NCBI RefSeq assembly: GCF_017301635.1
Contig: NZ_CP071091.1
Span: 463,001-527,000 of the forward strand
Reading direction: 5' to 3'
From: Myxococcus landrumus
GTDB lineage: Bacteria > Myxococcota > Myxococcia > Myxococcales > Myxococcaceae
DNA length: 64,000 nucleotides
A program made the position numbers and the translations under genes. Positions 11,001 to 20,564 of the stretch are shown one piece after another; the first letter of the stretch is position 1, and each line of letters opens with the position of its first letter. Below the pieces are notes generated by a model that was not told where the DNA came from, ran no database searches, and saw only the letters and a program-made list of their open reading frames with translations.

Positions 11001-14000
11001 AGGGGAAGTTGCTGGAGAGGAGTGGAATGGCGCAGGCGGCGCTGTTCGCCGTGGAGTACGGGCTGGCGCAGGTGTGGAAGAAGTGGGGAGTGAAGCCAGC
11101 GGTGGTGATGGGGCACAGCCTGGGTGAGTACGTGGCGGCGTGCGAGGCGGGAGTGTTTGGGAGGGAGGAGGGGCTGAAGCTGGTGATGGAGAGAGGGAGG
11201 TTGATGGAGGGGTTGGGGGAGGTGGGGAGGATGGTGGCGGTGATGTGCGGGGAGGAGGAGGTGAGGGGAGAGGGGGGAGGAGGGTTGATAGCGGCGGTGA
11301 ATGGGCCGGAGGAGGTGGTGCTGTCGGGGAGGGAGGAGGAGGTGGAGGAGGTGGTGGGGAGGTTGAGGAGGAGGGGGAGGGAGAGCCGGAGGTTGAAGAC
11401 GACGCATGCGTTTCATTCGGAGTTGATGGAGCCGATGAGGGAGGAGCTGGAGAGGGCGGCGGGGAAGGTGAGGATGGAGAGGGGGAGGGTGGAGTGGGTG
11501 TCGAATGTGAGTGGGAGAGAGGTGAGGGGGGACGAGGCGAGGGAGGGGAGGTACTGGGGGAGGCAGTTGAGGGAGCCGGTGAGGTGGTGGGAGGGATTGA
11601 GGGGGTTGTATGAGAAGGGCTATCGGGTGTTCCTGGAGGTGGGACCGAAGCCGACGCTGACGGGGATGGGGAAGAGGAGTCTGGGTGGAGCGGAGTGGGT
11701 GTGGAGTTTGAAGAGTGGGAAGAGTGATTGGGAGGAGATGCTGGGGAGTGCGGCGAGGCTGTATGTGAAGGGAGTGGAGGTGAAGTGGGGGGGGATGGAG
11801 GAGGGACGGAAGAGGCGGCGCGTGCCACTGCCCACGTACCCCTTCCAACGCGAGCACTTCTGGATTGAACGACCGCGTCAACTCGAGCGCCCTGCTTCCA
11901 GGTTGAATGCCAGACATGGGTTGCTGGGTCGGCGCATCGAGTCGCCCGCACTCAAGCAGACTGTTTTTGAATCCTTCGTCAGCACAAGCGCGCTGGCGTA
12001 TCTCTCGGACCATCGCGTTTTCGGCGCCACGGTGCTGCCGTCGACGGTCCTGATGGAGATGGCGCGCGCCGCCGCGGCGCGGCTCCTGGGGACGGGGGCG
12101 CATGCCGTCGAAGACCTGCGCATCCACGAGGCGCTCGTCCTGCATGGCGAGTCGGAGCGAGCGCTCCAGTACCTCGTGTCGCCCGTCGGCGCGGACTCGT
12201 TCTCGTTCCAGGTCTTCAGCGCCCCGCCGGAGGTGGCGGACACGACGTGGAAGCTTCATGCCTCCGGGCGGCTCCAGCGGGCGGCGAAGGACGCGGCCCC
12301 ACCCGAGCCGCGCGCCGTCGAGACGTTGCTCGCGCGATGTCCGAAGACGGTCCCCGCCGAGACGCTCTACGCGCAATACCAGTCACGTGGCATCCACTAC
12401 GGCCCCACCTTCCGAGGGGTCGAGCGCATCCACCTGGGCAAGGCAGAGGCCCTGGGCTGGATTCAGCAAGCCGAGGACCTGTCGACCGACGCCGGAGACG
12501 AGGGCCTCCACCCAGCGCTGTTCGATGCGTGTCTTCAGGTCTGTGGCGCGCTGTTCCTCGAGGGCGCCGCGGGAGTGCCCGAGGGGGCGCTCTACCTTCC
12601 CGTCGCCGTGAAGCAGGTCCAGGTCTGGCGTGAGCCGGGGCCTGCCTGTTGGAGCCATGTGTCGGTGGACCCGGAGACCTCGGCGACCGACGGAGCGGTG
12701 ACCGGAAACGTCTGTCTGCTCGATGCCTCGGGCTCGGTGTGCGTCGAGGTGAAGGGACTCCGGTTCCAGCAGGTCAGTGCCCCCGCGTTGCAGCGGTTGC
12801 TCGGGAAGGGGCGGGATTGGACCTACGAGGTGGGCTGGGAGCCGCGTCCTCCCGTGGATGTCCCGACGAGCACGGCCCGTCAGTCGTGCTGGCTGGTGTT
12901 CTGCGACGCGGGAGGTGTGGGTGACGCGTTCGCTCGGGCACTGGAGGCTCGCGGGGCCTGGTGCGCGCGGGTTCGCCCAGGCGCTGTTGTGGGCTCGCGG
13001 GACGGACGGACCTTCACGGTCGACCCCTCGCGAGTGGAGGACTTCACGCGCCTGCTCGAGGACGTCGCCGCCGCTGGCGCGCCGCCGTGCGAGGGCCTCG
13101 CGTACCTCTGGGGACTGGATGCCGGTGCGCCGCTGACGGAGCGCTCCGTGTGTCAGGGCGCGCTTCACCTGAGCCAGTGTCTCGCGAGTCGAGGCACGGC
13201 GGCGCCTCCGCGTCTCTGGATGGTGACGCGCGGCGTGCAGCGCACGAAGCACGAGGCCTTTGTCCCTTCGGTGGCGAACGCCGAGTTGTGGGGGCTCGGT
13301 CGCACCCTGGCCTTGGAGCATCCCGAGCGCTGGGGCGCGCTCATCGACCTCGATGGCGTCTCGCGCGAGGACGAGCCCGCGCGGCTGATGGCCGAGCTTC
13401 ACCAGCGGCCCGAGGGCGAGGAGGTCGCCTATCGGGATGGCCGGAGATATGTCGCGCGACTCGTGCGCTGCCTGCTGCCTGGCGACTCTCGCCCACCGGC
13501 TTCGCGCATCCACCGCGATGCGACCTATCTGGTCACCGGTGGCCTGGGGGCCCTGGGCCTTCTCGTGGCGCGGTGGCTGGTGGACCAGGGCGCCCGGCAC
13601 CTGGTGCTGATGGGGCGCTCGCTCGCGGTGGACACGTCGCGTGAGGTGCTCGGCGCGCTGGAGAAGGCGGGCGCGAAGGTCGACTGCCTCCGCGCGGACG
13701 TGGCGTGCCCCGAGGATGTGGCGCGTGTCCTGGCGGCCATCGCTGGGAGCGGACACCCCCTGCGCGGCGTCGTGCATGCGGCGGGAGTGGTGGAGGACGG
13801 GACGCTCCAGTCCCTGGACTGGAAGCGCTTCGAGCGGGTGCTGGCCCCCAAGCTGCGAGGGAGCTGGAACCTGCACGAGCAGACGAAGGGGTTGCCGCTG
13901 GACTTCTTCGTGCTGTTCTCGTCCTCGTCCTCCGTGCTGGGGGCAGCCGGTCAGGGCAACTACGCGGCGGCGAATGCGTTCATGGATGCGCTCGCGCACC

Positions 14001-14728
14001 ACCGCCAGGCGCTCGGGCTTCCCGCGGTGAGCATCAACTGGGGGCCTTGGAGTGGTGGAGGCATGGCCGCCTCGCTGGAGGTCCCGGAGCGGCGCCGCTG
14101 GTTCGATTGGATTGAGCCTTCCCATGGGTTGGAGCTGCTCGGGCAGGCCATGGACTCGGGGCGCGCCCAGGTGGCGGTGCTGCCCATCGACTGGTCGAAG
14201 TACGTCCAGCACCGGAGTGGCCTGGATGCGGCGGGGCTGCTGCGCAATGTCCTCGAGGTCGCGCGGGCCGCCCTCCCCAGGGGGAAGGCCGTGCCGATGC
14301 TGGAGCGGCTGAAGGGGCAGCTTCGCAACCGCCAGCAGGAGACACTCTTCGAGCACGTCCACCAGCAGGTCGCGCAAGTGCTGGGATGGGACGTCGCGAA
14401 GCCGATGCCGGGCGGCGTGCGGCTGTTCGACGCGGGGCTGGACTCGCTCCTCGCCGTCGAGCTGCGAAACCGTCTCCAGTCCAGTCTGGGCGTCGAGCGG
14501 CCCTTGTCGACCACGTTGGTGTTCGAGCACCCGAGCATCGACGCCCTCACGCACCACCTCGCCACGGAGGTCTTCTCGCTAGGCCCCCTGGTGGTTGCTC
14601 CGGAACCTGCTCCCACGGGAGTGGATGAAGCGGGGGTGGAGCGGCTGGAGCAGCTCCCCCACGAAGAGCTGGGGTCGATGCTCGACCAGAAGCTCGCGGC
14701 ACTCGAGAAGTGGATGGGTGGGGAATAG
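5060..14728 (+). CDS. Hybrid NRPS-PKS, Cy-A-Ox-PCP / KS-AT-DH-KR-ACP (MtaD-like)
   Basis: This 3222-residue megasynthase starts at a TTG overlapping the previous stop, with GGAGG at 5046-5050. Domains in order: TubC-type docking (1-55); heterocyclization domain with DxxxxDxxS at D197-D202-S205; A domain (YTSGSTGRPKG at 668), whose specificity positions read D-L-Y-N and later S-L-I-W, as in cysteine activators; a nitroreductase-like FMN oxidase (about 995-1230) inserted before the A10 motif (about 1271); PCP (S1330); KS (C1577); AT (S2020; HAFHS with H2119, malonyl type); DH (H2318 in HxxxGxxxxP; D2489); KR (Y2968); ACP (S3129); and a charged C-terminal docking tail. By family knowledge it condenses and cyclises cysteine, oxidises thiazoline to thiazole, then adds a malonyl unit reduced to an alkene. 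The layout equals MtaD of myxothiazol as I recall it. Its AT is the repeat discussed separately. Confidence 0.95.
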   Translation: MNATELIAELKRLGVVLEVEDEHLRVRAARNVLTSELQKNIAARKAELLTLLREPPSRAELSHEPFPLTDIQEAYLVGRGTDFGVGGVSCHVYHELDGQGLDLGRLSRAWQRLIDQHPMLRAVVLPSGEQRVLERVPPYSIPELDLRGQPPEVVEAKLAEIRRELSTRTSPPGQWPTFELRATLLGAGRTRIHIDLDAITMDGASMLALSEEWRALYAEPEQRLDPVPVTFREHVLAEAAARNTSAYRSAESYWTARLDDLPDAPVLPLATSPEHLDRPAFRRLRGTLDASRWSRLKQLGAEAGLTRSGIVCAAFAEVMATWSESRRFTLNLTLFQRPPIHPAIDRVVGDFTTNVLLEMDGKGQTFRQRAVTMRDQLAQDFEHVRFSGVRVLRERAKRRRGPGALMPIVFTSLLGHRPTRPGGGFLFGWLGEKVHAITQTPQVWLDHQVHEDDGALCYCWDSPEGLFPAGLLEDAFSALSALLVRLADEPAAWDEPAPVRLPAAQSARRESYNATTAPIPATRLDDLFLEQAMRSPERIAVFSEERTLTYAQLRGHAGALAERLLEAGARPGELVAVLLEKGWRQVVAVLGIHLAGAAYLPIEPSLPEERHRLLLQEGRVRVVVTDSPRAERFSWPEGTRVLTVPDAAEGRPPRLPSRSASDLAYCIYTSGSTGRPKGVMIDHRGAVNTVLDMNERFRVGPEDRVFALSSLSFDLSVYDVFGTLAAGAAIVMPAPGMQRDPGHWLSMLEQGRVSVWNSVPALMEMLIEYLEGEGLRLPDSLRLVWMSGDWIPLPLPDRIRARGRSVETVSLGGATEASIWSILHRIGDVDRAWRSIPYGTPMVNQRFHVLDAALEPRPEWVTGQLYIGGSGLALGYFGDAERTARRFIIHPRTGERLYATGDLGRFLPEGTIEFLGREDFQVKVQGHRIELGEIEAALATHSAVRGAVVNAVGKPGGPRRLVAYVVPEAVPAKVLAQESSGESLAEAHEPDPRLGVISDPIERLEFKLKSPGVRVDLGHREAVALQRPVLDEAGLRRVLARKSHRKFRAGQVTSEQLGALLSCLMQVPLEDSVLPKYQYASAGGLYPVQVYLHVNPGRVAGLEGGAYYYHPKHHQLVLLSADVVLGRGQHAPGNRAVFDDAAFSLFLVGTLDAIQPLYGELSRDFCLLEAGYISQLLMSSAVGGELGLCPVGGLDFEPLRRQLDLREHHVLLHSLLGGGVEAVAAVARPHAKVGPGTSLAEALRQHLAAKLPDYMVPSTFVLLDTLPLTSNGKVDRDALRPPGEVPSVPLPGGRAPRTDMERSLAAILQEVLQLDEVDVHRNFFDLGGTSVQIMQMRRKLRERLGVDLPVAKMFRYTTVSALAEYLSSVGTAPPRGGPVVEVRQEAPRPVEAPVPDARPEPGLESAIAIVGMAGRFPGARNLAEFWRNLRDGVESVTFFTDAELRGSVLEPSQLDDPNYVRAGAVLEGVELFDAEHFGFTQKQARLTDPQHRIFMECVWEAIEDAGYDPKRLEKLVGVYAGSIISTYLLHHLGGRVGREGAVRDLQSLIGNDKDYLATHVSYRLGLKGPSVSVQTACSSSLVAVHLASQALRNRECDMALAGGVAVRLPQKSGYLFEPGAILSPDGHCRAFDADARGTHFGSGAGVVVLKRLKDALAEGDSIRAVIRGSAINNDGSMKAGYTAPSQEGQAAVIAAAMASAGVRPSSIGYIETHGTGTPLGDQIELSALQQAFGVESAREGTWPIGSVKTNVGHLEVAAGVAGLIKTVLSLQHRALPPSLNFKRPQADFANSPFVVNAGLAEWRRGGTPRRAGVSSFGIGGTNAHVVVEEAPEVERREEKEGRGVYVLGLSARNEKALRELAGKYAREAEGEVGDVCFTANEGRGSYGQRVAVVGRSLGELKEELRRYEKEGVVERGAVGQGKKVGGEEVVMLFTGQGVQTEGMGRELYESEETFREEMRKSDEVVRKETGESLVEVLYGGKGKLLERSGMAQAALFAVEYGLAQVWKKWGVKPAVVMGHSLGEYVAACEAGVFGREEGLKLVMERGRLMEGLGEVGRMVAVMCGEEEVRGEGGGGLIAAVNGPEEVVLSGREEEVEEVVGRLRRRGRESRRLKTTHAFHSELMEPMREELERAAGKVRMERGRVEWVSNVSGREVRGDEAREGRYWGRQLREPVRWWEGLRGLYEKGYRVFLEVGPKPTLTGMGKRSLGGAEWVWSLKSGKSDWEEMLGSAARLYVKGVEVKWGGMEEGRKRRRVPLPTYPFQREHFWIERPRQLERPASRLNARHGLLGRRIESPALKQTVFESFVSTSALAYLSDHRVFGATVLPSTVLMEMARAAAARLLGTGAHAVEDLRIHEALVLHGESERALQYLVSPVGADSFSFQVFSAPPEVADTTWKLHASGRLQRAAKDAAPPEPRAVETLLARCPKTVPAETLYAQYQSRGIHYGPTFRGVERIHLGKAEALGWIQQAEDLSTDAGDEGLHPALFDACLQVCGALFLEGAAGVPEGALYLPVAVKQVQVWREPGPACWSHVSVDPETSATDGAVTGNVCLLDASGSVCVEVKGLRFQQVSAPALQRLLGKGRDWTYEVGWEPRPPVDVPTSTARQSCWLVFCDAGGVGDAFARALEARGAWCARVRPGAVVGSRDGRTFTVDPSRVEDFTRLLEDVAAAGAPPCEGLAYLWGLDAGAPLTERSVCQGALHLSQCLASRGTAAPPRLWMVTRGVQRTKHEAFVPSVANAELWGLGRTLALEHPERWGALIDLDGVSREDEPARLMAELHQRPEGEEVAYRDGRRYVARLVRCLLPGDSRPPASRIHRDATYLVTGGLGALGLLVARWLVDQGARHLVLMGRSLAVDTSREVLGALEKAGAKVDCLRADVACPEDVARVLAAIAGSGHPLRGVVHAAGVVEDGTLQSLDWKRFERVLAPKLRGSWNLHEQTKGLPLDFFVLFSSSSSVLGAAGQGNYAAANAFMDALAHHRQALGLPAVSINWGPWSGGGMAASLEVPERRRWFDWIEPSHGLELLGQAMDSGRAQVAVLPIDWSKYVQHRSGLDAAGLLRNVLEVARAALPRGKAVPMLERLKGQLRNRQQETLFEHVHQQVAQVLGWDVAKPMPGGVRLFDAGLDSLLAVELRNRLQSSLGVERPLSTTLVFEHPSIDALTHHLATEVFSLGPLVVAPEPAPTGVDEAGVERLEQLPHEELGSMLDQKLAALEKWMGGE
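10515..11868 (+). repeat. AT-domain direct repeat, copy 1
   Basis: This 1354-bp segment covers the end of the KS, the KS-AT linker, the whole AT and the post-AT linker. It recurs at 21917-23270 at a constant offset of 11402 with no indel and only around ten substitutions that I could spot. Identity starts within the codons for the KS GTNAHV motif and stops just after YPFQRE..FWI. Composition is extreme: the plus strand is almost all purine, arginine is mostly AGG and glycine mostly GGG, unlike the flanking GCC/CGC-rich code. Confidence 0.95.
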
Positions 14729-14762
14729 CGCCCGCCTCGACATCCCCATTCAAGAAAGAGGC

Positions 14763-17700
14763 ATGACGATGAGCATCCCCGAGGATTCGCATGACCACGG
14801 TGCGCGCCTGGCTCGAGCCCTGGTCGCCCTGGAGAAGATGCAGGCACGGCTGGAGGCGAGCGAGCGCGAGAAGCGTGAACCCATCGCCATCATCGGCATG
14901 GCCTGCCGCATGCCAGGCGGAGCGAACAGCCCGGAGGCGCTCTGGGAGCTGTTGCGAGACGGGCGCGACGCCATCGTCGAAGTGCCCGCGGACCGCTGGT
15001 CCGTCGATGACTACTTCGACCCCGACCCGAACGCCGAGGGGAAGATGTACACGCGCTGGGGTGGGTTCCTGAAAGGAGTCCGCCTCGACGAGCTCGATGC
15101 CCGGTTCTTCGGCATCGCTCCGCGCGAAGCCGCGAGCATGGACCCTCAGCAGCGCTTGATGCTGGAGGTGACGTGGGAGGCGCTCGCCAACGCGGGGCAG
15201 GCGCCGGAGCGCATCGCGAACAGCCTCACGGGGGTGTTCGTCGGGGTGATGCTCAATGACTACGCCCAGCTCCAGGCGCATCAAGCGGACCCGGCGCTGC
15301 TGGATGCCTATCTGGCGTTTGGCAATGACACGAGCTTCATGGCTGGCCGGCTCTCGTACATCCTGGGCGCCCAGGGGCCGAGCATGGCGGTGAACACCGC
15401 GTGCTCCGCGTCGCTCGTGACGGTGCACCTGGCCTGTCAGAGCCTCCGCTCGCGCGAATCCAACATGGCCATCGCGGGCGGCGTGAATGTGATGCTGGCG
15501 CCGGACGGGCACATCGTCTCGTCCCGGCTCCGCTCGCAGTCACCCACGGGGCGCTGCAAGACGTTCGATGCCTCCGCGGATGGCTACGTGCGCGGCGAGG
15601 GCTGTGGCGTCGTCGTGCTCAAGCGCCTGTCCGATGCGCTGGCCGACAAGGACCCGGTGCTGGCCATCATCCGAGGGAGCGCGGTCAACCACGACGGCCC
15701 CAGCGGGGGCCTCACCGTGCCGAGTGGTCCCGCGCAAGAAGGGGTGATTCGCAAGGCGCTGGCGTGCGCGGGCGTGGAGCCGACGCGGGTCAGCTACGTC
15801 GAGGCCCATGGCACGGGGACTCCGCTCGGCGACCCGATAGAAGTCCGCGCGCTCCAGAAGGTCTTCGCGCCAGGTCGGGAGCGCTCACATCCGCTCCGTC
15901 TGGGCTCCATCAAGACGAACATCGGACACCTGGAGGCGGCGGCGGGCATCGCCGGACTCATGAAGGTGGTGCTGATGCTCCAGCACCGGGAGATTCCACC
16001 CCATCTCCACCTCCAGGCGCCCAACAAGGCCATCGCCTGGGAAGAACTTCCCCTCGCGATTCCCACCCAGGTGCAGCCGTGGGAGGTGGAGTCCGGGACG
16101 AGGATGGCGGGCATCAGCTCCTTCGGGCTGAGCGGCATCAACGCCCATCTCATCGTCGAGGAGGCGCCCGCGCGCGAGCACCCCGCGTCGTCACCCGAGG
16201 TCCCCGAGCCTCTTGCCCGGCTGTTGCCGCTGTCGGCGCGAGACGAGAAGGCGCTGCGCGTGCTCGCGGCGGAGCACCAATCGCTGTTGATGCGTGACGA
16301 GGGGCGGCTGGAGGACCTCTGCTACACGGCGAGCGTCCGGCGAGGCCACGACGAGCACCGCCTGACGGTGGTGGGACGGACACGCGCGGAGCTCGCGGAC
16401 CACCTGGGTGCGTTCCTCGCGGGCGAGCCTTGTCCGGCGATGGCCCACCGGCGGGCCTCGCCGCACCGGCCGAAGGTGGTGTTCGTCTTCCCCGGGCAGG
16501 GCTCGCAGTGGCCGGGCATGGCGCGAGCGCTGATGCGGGAGGCGCCTGCGTTCCGCGCCACGCTGGAGGCGTGTGACCAGGTGATGCGAGCCCACGTCGA
16601 AGGCTCGCTCATGGCGGTGCTCTCGGGCGAGGCGGACCCGTCGCCGCTGGAGGACATCGGCTTTCTCCAGCCGGTGCTGTTCTCCATCTCGGTGGCGCTC
16701 GCGGCGCAGTGGCGCGCCTGGGGCATCGAGCCTGACGCCGTCGTCGGACACAGCATGGGCGAGGTGGCCGCGGCGCACGTCGCGGGCGTGCTGAGCCTGG
16801 AAGACGCCATGCGGGTCATCTGCCGGCGCAGCGCGCTGCTCCGGCGGATTCGCGGAAAGGGAGGCATGGCGTTGGTGGAGGTCTCCTTGGAGGAGGCGAG
16901 GGCCGTCCTCGTCGGCTTCGAGGACCGGCTCTCCATCGCCGCGAGCAATGGCCCCACGACCACGGTCCTGGCGGGAGACTCGGACGCCTTGAAGCAGGTC
17001 ATGGAGCGGCTCCAGACGCGCAATGTCTTCTGCCGCGCCATCAAGGTCGACGTCGCCTCGCACTCACCTCAAGTGGAGCCGCTCTTGCCGGAGCTGGTGG
17101 ACCTGCTTGCTGGACTCCAGCCGCGAGCCGCGAGCCTCCCGGTGTACTCCACCGTGACGGGCGCCCTGACGGATGGCTCGGACTGGGACGCGGCCTACTG
17201 GCGGCGCAACCTGCGCGAGCCGGTGTTGTTCTCTCCCGTCATCGAGGAGCTCCTGAAGCGTCCGGCGAGCGTCTTCCTCGAGCTCAGCCCTCACCCCATC
17301 CTGGCGCAGAGCCTTGAGCGCATCCTGGGGGACGCGGGCTCGGAGGGACTCGTGTTGCCCTCGCTGCGACGGGATGAGCCCGAGCTGGAGGTGCTCCTCC
17401 AATCCCTGGGTGCGTTGCACACGGCGGGACATCCCATCGACTGGCGAGCCCTGTTTCCGCGAGCGGGCGCGTGCGTGCGTCTGCCCGACTATCCCTGGCA
17501 GCGCTCGCGCTACTGGCTGGAGCTGGGAACGCGAGCACCTCGTCCGGTGTCGCCCGCGAAGCCTCGCATGGAGCGCGCTGTGCCGGCCTCCGGACAGGTG
17601 GCGCACCCGGATGGAACACCCGCTCGTTTCTACGACGACTCCGCGGAGCGGGAGCGCGTGCTGGCGCCCGACGAGGTCTACCTGACGTTCGGCATCCAGC

Positions 17701-20564
17701 GGCGGCACGTGACCGGGTTCTCCTGGCTCAAGAGTGTCTATGGCGTCTCGGAGCAACCCTCGCATGCTCAGGTGTTGCTCGAAGGCCAGCGCGGGCTGCG
17801 GTCCGTGTTGTTCCGAGGCGTGCGCTGGTCCTCGGTGAGCAAGGTGCTGGACTTTGGCTGCGGCTACGCCTCCGACCTCATCGCGCTCGCGCGGAAGCAC
17901 CCGCACTTGAAGCTGGATGGCTACACCATCTCCGGTGAGCAGGCGTCCATCGACGCGGAGCGCATCCACGCTCGCGAGCTCCAGGACCGCGTCCGTGTCT
18001 TCGCGCGCGACAGCGCGAAGGACCCCTTTCCGGACCACTATGACGTGGCCTTCGGCTTCGAGGTCGCCACGCACGTCGCGGACAAGGCGGCGCTCTTCTC
18101 GAATCTCTCCCAGGGGCTCCAGAACGGTGGGTTCCTGCTCCTGGCGGACTTCATCTCGAATGGGGTCTCCGCCATCAACGTCGAGGAGACGGCCTCGTAC
18201 AACGTCAACGCCGAGGAGTGGGCGGAGCTGCTGGCGCGAAACCACTTCCGCCTCGTGGAGAGCGTGGACATCAGCCGCGAGGCCGCCACCTTCCTCGATG
18301 ACCCCGCGTTCGACCAGAACCTGGCGCTCGTGGCCCAGCGCTTCCCGCTCAGCGACCTGGTGAAGCGGAACTACGAGGCCATGCGCAACTTCGGCAAGGC
18401 ACTCGACAAGGGGCTGATGAGCTATGCCCTGCTGGTCGCGCAGAAGGACACCTACGCGAGCGGGCCGTATCTGGCGCGGGTGAATCGCGCGAAGCTCGGT
18501 GCGCTGACGCCGCTGTCCGCCTTCGAGGAGGGGGGCGCCTGGGCGGCCCAGCTCGAGGAGGCGACGGAGCCCGCCGAGCGCGAGTGGTTGTACGAGCTGG
18601 CGTGGCCGGCACAATCGCGGCGTGGCGCGGTGAAGGCCGAGGCGGCGGGATGCTGGCTGGTGCTCTGCGACCGCACGGGCACGGGAGAGGTGCTGGCCGA
18701 GCGGCTGCGTGCACGAGGCGAGCGCTGCGTGCTGCTCCATGCGGACCCGGCTTGGCGCACGGACGGCAACAGCACCCTCCGTCCGGAGGACCCTTCGGAC
18801 TGGCAGCAGGTTCTCGAGGCCCTGGCCGCGGAGAGTGGCGCGCCCTTCCGAGGCGTGGTGCACCTGTGGAACCTGGACCTGGCGGGTGGCGCTGTCCCGG
18901 AGGCCTCGGCGTTGCGTGATGCGCTGACGCTGGGGTGCGGGAGCTTGCTGTCACTGGTGCGCCGACTGGGTGGTGGGCTCGGGGCGAACACCCGGGTGTG
19001 GCTGGTGACGCGGGGCGCGCAGGCGGTCGCGGAGAAGGACTCCGTCTCCTTCGCGCAGTCGCCCATCTGGGGCGCGGGCCGGGTCCTCGCGCTGGAGCAT
19101 CCGGAGCTGTGGGGAGGGCTCATCGACCTCTCACCGGTGGCGCATGCGGCGGAGGTCGAGGCGCTGTGCGATGAGCTGTGTTCCTCCGATGGCGAGGACC
19201 AGGTCGCGCTTCGCGGAGGCCAGCGTCACGTGGCCCGGTTGATGCGCCGGGAGCCTCCGCCTCCGCGAGAGCCAGCCTGGCGCGCGGATGGTGTCTATCT
19301 CATCACCGGAGGACTGGGCGGGCTCGGCCTGCGGACGGCGAAGTGGCTCGTGGCCCGGGGTGTCCGCCATCTCGTCCTCGCCGGACGTGCCGAGGTGCCG
19401 GAGGCGGCGGTCTGGGACTCGCTGCCTGACGACAGTCCCCACGCGGTCCACGTCCAGGGGCTTCGAGACCTCCAGGCCCAGGGGGCCTCCGTTCGGTACG
19501 TGCGGTGCGACCTGGGGGAGCCCGCGCAGGTCCGCGCGCTCGTGGACACCTGCGGGCGCGGCGGAGTCCCGCTCGTGGGCGTGCTCCACGCCGCGGGGAT
19601 ATCCGCGCACCACCCATGGATGGAGACGAGTCCGGAGGTCCTCGCCTCCGTGTTTCAAGCCAAGGCCCTGGGCGCGTGGCTGTTGCATGAGTTCACGCGG
19701 GAACTGCCGCTGCACTGCTTCGTGCTGTTCTCCTCCGCGTCGGCCGTCTGGGGCTCACAGGGCATGGCCGCCTATGCCGCGGCGAACCACTTCCTCGACG
19801 CGCTGGCACACCACCGGAAGGCACGAGGACTCCCCGCGACGAGCGTCAACTGGGGCCGCTGGAGCGAGGGCGGCATGGCGGGCTCGGAGGAGGCTCGGCG
19901 CTTCTTCTCGCAGGCGGGCCTGGAGGTGGTGCCGACGTCCGCGGCGCTCTCGTTGCTGGAGCGGCTGGTGGGCGCGGGAATCACCCAGCGGACCGTGGCG
20001 GCGGTGGACTGGAGCCGCTTCAAGCCGCTCCAGGAGGCGCGGCGCCATCGCCCGTGGCTCGAAGCCATCCAGGTGGAGACGCGAGCGCGTCCGGAGCCGG
20101 GGGCCGCGCGACCGGAGCTGCTGTTGCGGTTGGAAGAGGCGCCCTCGGGCCGTCGTCTCATGGTGCTCCAGGACTACGTCCGTCGCGAGGCCGCGAGGGT
20201 GTTGGGGGCGGAGCCGGCGACACTGGAGCCTCGGCGGGGCTTCTTCCAGTTGGGGATGAACTCGCTGATGTCCATCGAGCTGAAGAACCACCTCGAGCGG
20301 AACCTGCGGCACAAGCTGCCGTCCACGGTGGCCTTCGACCATCCCTCCGTCGCGGAGCTGACCGAGTACCTGTCGCGGGAGGTTCCCGCGCTCGCGGCGC
20401 TCATGGCCGCGCTGCCGGAGCCGTCCGCCGGCGAGCCACCGCGTGTGGACCCCATGTTGAAGGACCCGGCTGTTCTCGAACTGCTGAGCGAGGCGGGGCG
20501 GATGTCGGAAGCCGCGCTGCTCTCGCTCACCCAATCGCTGTCAGGTGAGGGCTCAAATGAGTGA
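14763..20564 (+). CDS. PKS module KS-AT-MT-KR-ACP (MtaE-like)
   Basis: The ATG at 14763 is chosen because a GAAAGAGG-type RBS precedes it and an N-terminal helix typical of PKS docking follows; the frame is open further upstream. Length is 1933 residues. Domains: KS (C214), AT (GHSMGE with S664; VASHS with H767), a SAM methyltransferase (about 960-1240, motif I VLDFGCGY near 1029), a structural plus catalytic KR (TGGLGGLG near 1512; AAYAAAN near 1671), and an ACP with GMNSL around S1834, where the usual Asp before Ser is Asn. VASH resembles the methylmalonyl-type signature, so I infer a propionate unit. Methyltransferases in this position of myxothiazol-type modules are proposed O-methylases, giving CH(OMe)-CH(CH3). 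It ends eight bases inside the next gene. Confidence 0.94.
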   Translation: MTMSIPEDSHDHGARLARALVALEKMQARLEASEREKREPIAIIGMACRMPGGANSPEALWELLRDGRDAIVEVPADRWSVDDYFDPDPNAEGKMYTRWGGFLKGVRLDELDARFFGIAPREAASMDPQQRLMLEVTWEALANAGQAPERIANSLTGVFVGVMLNDYAQLQAHQADPALLDAYLAFGNDTSFMAGRLSYILGAQGPSMAVNTACSASLVTVHLACQSLRSRESNMAIAGGVNVMLAPDGHIVSSRLRSQSPTGRCKTFDASADGYVRGEGCGVVVLKRLSDALADKDPVLAIIRGSAVNHDGPSGGLTVPSGPAQEGVIRKALACAGVEPTRVSYVEAHGTGTPLGDPIEVRALQKVFAPGRERSHPLRLGSIKTNIGHLEAAAGIAGLMKVVLMLQHREIPPHLHLQAPNKAIAWEELPLAIPTQVQPWEVESGTRMAGISSFGLSGINAHLIVEEAPAREHPASSPEVPEPLARLLPLSARDEKALRVLAAEHQSLLMRDEGRLEDLCYTASVRRGHDEHRLTVVGRTRAELADHLGAFLAGEPCPAMAHRRASPHRPKVVFVFPGQGSQWPGMARALMREAPAFRATLEACDQVMRAHVEGSLMAVLSGEADPSPLEDIGFLQPVLFSISVALAAQWRAWGIEPDAVVGHSMGEVAAAHVAGVLSLEDAMRVICRRSALLRRIRGKGGMALVEVSLEEARAVLVGFEDRLSIAASNGPTTTVLAGDSDALKQVMERLQTRNVFCRAIKVDVASHSPQVEPLLPELVDLLAGLQPRAASLPVYSTVTGALTDGSDWDAAYWRRNLREPVLFSPVIEELLKRPASVFLELSPHPILAQSLERILGDAGSEGLVLPSLRRDEPELEVLLQSLGALHTAGHPIDWRALFPRAGACVRLPDYPWQRSRYWLELGTRAPRPVSPAKPRMERAVPASGQVAHPDGTPARFYDDSAERERVLAPDEVYLTFGIQRRHVTGFSWLKSVYGVSEQPSHAQVLLEGQRGLRSVLFRGVRWSSVSKVLDFGCGYASDLIALARKHPHLKLDGYTISGEQASIDAERIHARELQDRVRVFARDSAKDPFPDHYDVAFGFEVATHVADKAALFSNLSQGLQNGGFLLLADFISNGVSAINVEETASYNVNAEEWAELLARNHFRLVESVDISREAATFLDDPAFDQNLALVAQRFPLSDLVKRNYEAMRNFGKALDKGLMSYALLVAQKDTYASGPYLARVNRAKLGALTPLSAFEEGGAWAAQLEEATEPAEREWLYELAWPAQSRRGAVKAEAAGCWLVLCDRTGTGEVLAERLRARGERCVLLHADPAWRTDGNSTLRPEDPSDWQQVLEALAAESGAPFRGVVHLWNLDLAGGAVPEASALRDALTLGCGSLLSLVRRLGGGLGANTRVWLVTRGAQAVAEKDSVSFAQSPIWGAGRVLALEHPELWGGLIDLSPVAHAAEVEALCDELCSSDGEDQVALRGGQRHVARLMRREPPPPREPAWRADGVYLITGGLGGLGLRTAKWLVARGVRHLVLAGRAEVPEAAVWDSLPDDSPHAVHVQGLRDLQAQGASVRYVRCDLGEPAQVRALVDTCGRGGVPLVGVLHAAGISAHHPWMETSPEVLASVFQAKALGAWLLHEFTRELPLHCFVLFSSASAVWGSQGMAAYAAANHFLDALAHHRKARGLPATSVNWGRWSEGGMAGSEEARRFFSQAGLEVVPTSAALSLLERLVGAGITQRTVAAVDWSRFKPLQEARRHRPWLEAIQVETRARPEPGAARPELLLRLEEAPSGRRLMVLQDYVRREAARVLGAEPATLEPRRGFFQLGMNSLMSIELKNHLERNLRHKLPSTVAFDHPSVAELTEYLSREVPALAALMAALPEPSAGEPPRVDPMLKDPAVLELLSEAGRMSEAALLSLTQSLSGEGSNE

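Noticed and set aside
10637-12376. Long minus-strand open frame rich in Pro, His and Leu opposite the AT cassette (and its twin at 22039-24552)
   Set aside because: It arises from the purine-rich plus strand; composition is low-complexity, there is no RBS, and both copies mirror the AT coding sequence exactly.
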